Positions 61,828 through 64,000 of a stretch of DNA of 64,000 bases are shown in pieces. The stretch's first letter is position 1; each line of letters opens with the position of its first letter. The stretch is from Straminergon stramineum (taxonomy: Eukaryota; Streptophyta; Bryopsida; Hypnales; Calliergonaceae). Made by a program: the position numbers and the translations under genes. The notes beneath the pieces were generated by a model. The model was given only the letters and a program-made list of their open reading frames with translations, was not told the DNA's origin and searched no databases. The stretch is taken from contig OY987263.1 in the NCBI GenBank assembly GCA_963920665.1, forward strand, positions 19,021,430-19,085,429, read 5' to 3'.

Positions 61828-62350
61828 AAACGTCCGCCCCGAAGCGGACTCGGATCTGCCGTCCGCCGCGGCGGACGCGGGGCGATCGTTGGGATTGGTG
61901 GACGGCCAACTCTCCGTCCGCTCTGGACTGCGACCGGACCTCCCGTCTGCCAATCGGAACCGCAGGGCGACCGTTGGGATTGGCGGACGGCCAACTGTCC
62001 GTCCACTCTGGACTGCGACCGGACCTCCCGTCTGCCAATCGGAACCGCGGGCCGCTCCTGGACAATCCTGTCCGCTCCAGACTGCGACTGGACCTCCCAT
62101 TCGCCGATTGGAACCGCGGGCCGCTCCTCGACCATCCCGTCTGCTCCGGACCGCGATCGGACCTCCCGTCCACCAATCGGAACCGTGGGCTGCTCCTGGA
62201 CCATCCCATCCGCTCAGGCCGTCCGCCATCCCCGATCGGCCCCACACTTGGCCATCCGCTTAGGCCGTCCGCTCAGGCCGTCCGCCATCCCCGACCGGCC
62301 CCACACTTGGCCATCCGCTTAGGCCGTCCGCTCAGGCCGTCCCCCGTTCC
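61828..62350 (+). repeat. GTCCG minisatellite upstream of T3a
   Basis: Two nested repeat classes. In 61880-62210, GGACCTCCC recurs at 61936, 62021, 62090 and 62159 (spacings 85, 69 and 69) beside AATCGGAACCGC. In 62221-62345 a 59-bp unit starting GTCCGCCATCCCCGA occurs at 62221 and 62280, with a partial third copy. The first block starts 255 bp upstream of the T3a ATG. Long open frames across it come from the stop-poor GC-rich repeat and are not genes. Confidence 0.85.
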
Positions 62351-62379
62351 CAACCAACCACATCCAGCACTGTTCACCT

Positions 62380-64000
62380 TGCTATGGAGCCCACCTGACG
62401 GCAGTCCGTCGACAGTCCTAAAGCATTGAATTCTGAGAAGGATAGATTCATGTACAAAAAATACTCTTGAATGCTAGAAGTATCCAATGTAATATTAATG
62501 TAAGAAAAGATAATTTCAGATATTCTTTCCCACATTTAAACATACTCTCCAAAGTCCAAACCCTATACCCTAAACCCTAAACCCTAACCCTCCCAAAAAA
62601 ATCAGAATTATACAACCCTGAATTGTACATATTGAATTTATAACATTGCACAAATTTTCAAAATTATTGATGTGATGTGTGAAATATGTTTTACCTATGA
62701 GACTATGATTCCTTTGCAGTTTGGAATGCAATCATGACAATATAATGCAGATGTAGACCTTTCTTACTTTGTTATGTACTCATGTGAGTACATTACTCAT
62801 GTAGGTTTCATTTTTTCTTAAGATTGAGCACCTCAATTATCACTTTATTATGAGGCATTAAATAAATGTGGAACATTCAATTATAATTGGAGTGTGTCTT
62901 CAATTTTTGTTGTCAAATGTATTCATAGTTTACAACACCAATATGAAATTATGAATAGACTAAAAAAAATTATATTATCTCATTATTCCATTATAACATT
63001 TTTCGAACGTATGGGATGGTGCTAAAATGATTCAAGCATTTTAATGTAATGTGAAATGTTGTGGACAAGATTAAAGTAAGCATTTATACAACAAAATGAA
63101 TTGAAAATTCATATCATACACACTTTGACACTTATACCTATGTATACTTGTGTGCATCCTAAATTGTAAACTGATCATAAATTGATCACAACCCCAAAAT
63201 ATTAGAGCTTAGGTAATGTACAATGTGATTGACCTTGAAATATGATGAGTCTTCAATTACAAGAAATTAGAAATGGTCATATTTCAATGATTACAAGTGT
63301 GTTTCATCTCAAAACTTTTTTGTAAATGATTATATAGAAAGGTTCATAATATCATATCTTTTAAATTATAAATTTACAATATTGATTGAATTGCTTATGT
63401 TAGTTTTGTAGTTATGCAGGCCTAGGATTTTCTAAAATCTGGAATCCCTAAAGCCTTCATGCTTTCTTTCCCATCAAATATCACTCAAAACTGCCATTTC
63501 GAATGCAAAGAAACAAAAATCTTAAAAAGTGATTTTTGGGCATATTTAACCATAGGAATTTATACTAGACTAGTATAAAAGTTAATTGAGTTATCTTGTC
63601 ATCTTGAAAACTTTGAGTACATACATTGCGTGTGGTATTTGCATTTAAAGTAAGCCCAAGAAATCTTTTCTTCCATCTTGCTATACTAGATTGTTGGGCT
63701 TCTCATTTTCTTCACTTTAGATTTTTGACACTAATGAATTTCATTTTAGAATATCTCATGTTGAAAAATTTAACTCTTGAGTGAAGAATCTTGAACCAAA
63801 AATTTAGAAATAAATCATTTAATTGAGATCACATATCACAAGAGTCTCGTATAAGAGTGTAGCTGTGTAGGGCCTTTGGGAGTTTAGGGATTCATTGTTT
63901 TCCTTGAAAGGCATGAAAAAGAATAATAAATATTATAAATTGAACCACGAAGGCTTTTGTTACAATCTTAACATCGAATTTCTTTTTCTATTAGTCAAAA
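62380..64000 (+). repeat. Dispersed repeat R1, second copy, runs off the window
   Basis: A direct copy of 28547-30180 with scattered differences. It contains a local duplication near 62787 (GTACTCATGTGAGTACATTA against a single GTACTCATGTAG) and a cleaner telomere-like CCCTAAA run than the other copy. No gene. Confidence 0.85.
62561..62590. repeat. Interstitial telomere-like (CCCTAAA)n inside R1
   Basis: CCCTATACCCTAAACCCTAA followed by ACCCTAACCC. The R1 copy at 28.75 kb has the same tract with two point changes, so the motif belongs to R1 and is not a chromosome-end scar. Confidence 0.7.

Noticed and set aside
61524..62429. Long overlapping reading frames of 140-226 codons
   Set aside because: They lie in a GC-rich minisatellite that is poor in stops in all frames. 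The encoded repeats follow the DNA period and no domain is visible.

Overview
The window looks like transposon-dense nuclear DNA from a land plant. The evidence is hAT-type transposases with the plant-style CERN-W-S-x-Y-S dimerisation motif, GT-AG introns, Arabidopsis-type telomere repeats (TTTAGGG/CCCTAAA), AT-rich spacers, and sense-codon decay that fits plant CHG/CG methylation. No housekeeping gene, tRNA, rRNA or CRISPR array was recognised. Nearly all the coding potential is decayed mobile-element sequence. I cannot name the species.

Assembly structure dominates the layout. Two runs of exactly 200 N (8510-8709 and 31805-32004) split the window into three contigs: A (1-8509), B (8710-31804) and C (32005-64000). 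Contig B is, from its first to its last base, the reverse complement of 35394-58488 in contig C (paired coordinates always sum to 67198). I saw only three substitutions and no net indel. B is therefore most likely a duplicate or allelic contig placed beside its own copy, not a real palindrome. Genes inside 35394-58488 are described fully on contig C and briefly on B.

Contig A: a decayed copy of a multi-exon transposon protein (family T1, 26-748), a minisatellite (1649-1768), a badly decayed hAT transposase (2625-5903, minus), a second array of the same minisatellite (6196-6490), and an internally deleted copy of element T2 (6677-7481). T2 is interrupted exactly by the terminal CAGGGTTGAC of a hAT transposon (7482 to the contig end).

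Contig C, left to right: GTCCG-rich blocks (32178-32372, 33485-33705); a gene with an N-terminal domain of unknown family and a Gly/Ser/Tyr-rich tail (T3b, 34801-35892, minus); another GTCCG array; a 1.8-kb AT-rich dispersed repeat (R1); element T2 (39155-41140); element T1 (42440-45174); a long spacer with a ~190-bp tandem array (47808-49197), an A/T low-complexity tract and an inverted pair of ~107-bp units that share a covarying stem; a hAT transposon end (52409) with its transposase (53032-56307, minus); a RING-finger gene that shares the T3b N-terminal domain (T3a, 58184-61573, minus); a GC-rich minisatellite (61828-62350); and a second, direct copy of R1 running off the window.

Three themes connect the regions. 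CpG-dense tracts rich in GTCCG/CGGAC lie near the ends of most element genes, including inside the hAT ends. Almost every gene is broken by in-frame stops, mostly TAG, and at one site a paralogue in this same window still has CAG. Empty-site comparison between the T2 copies fixes a hAT end to the base.
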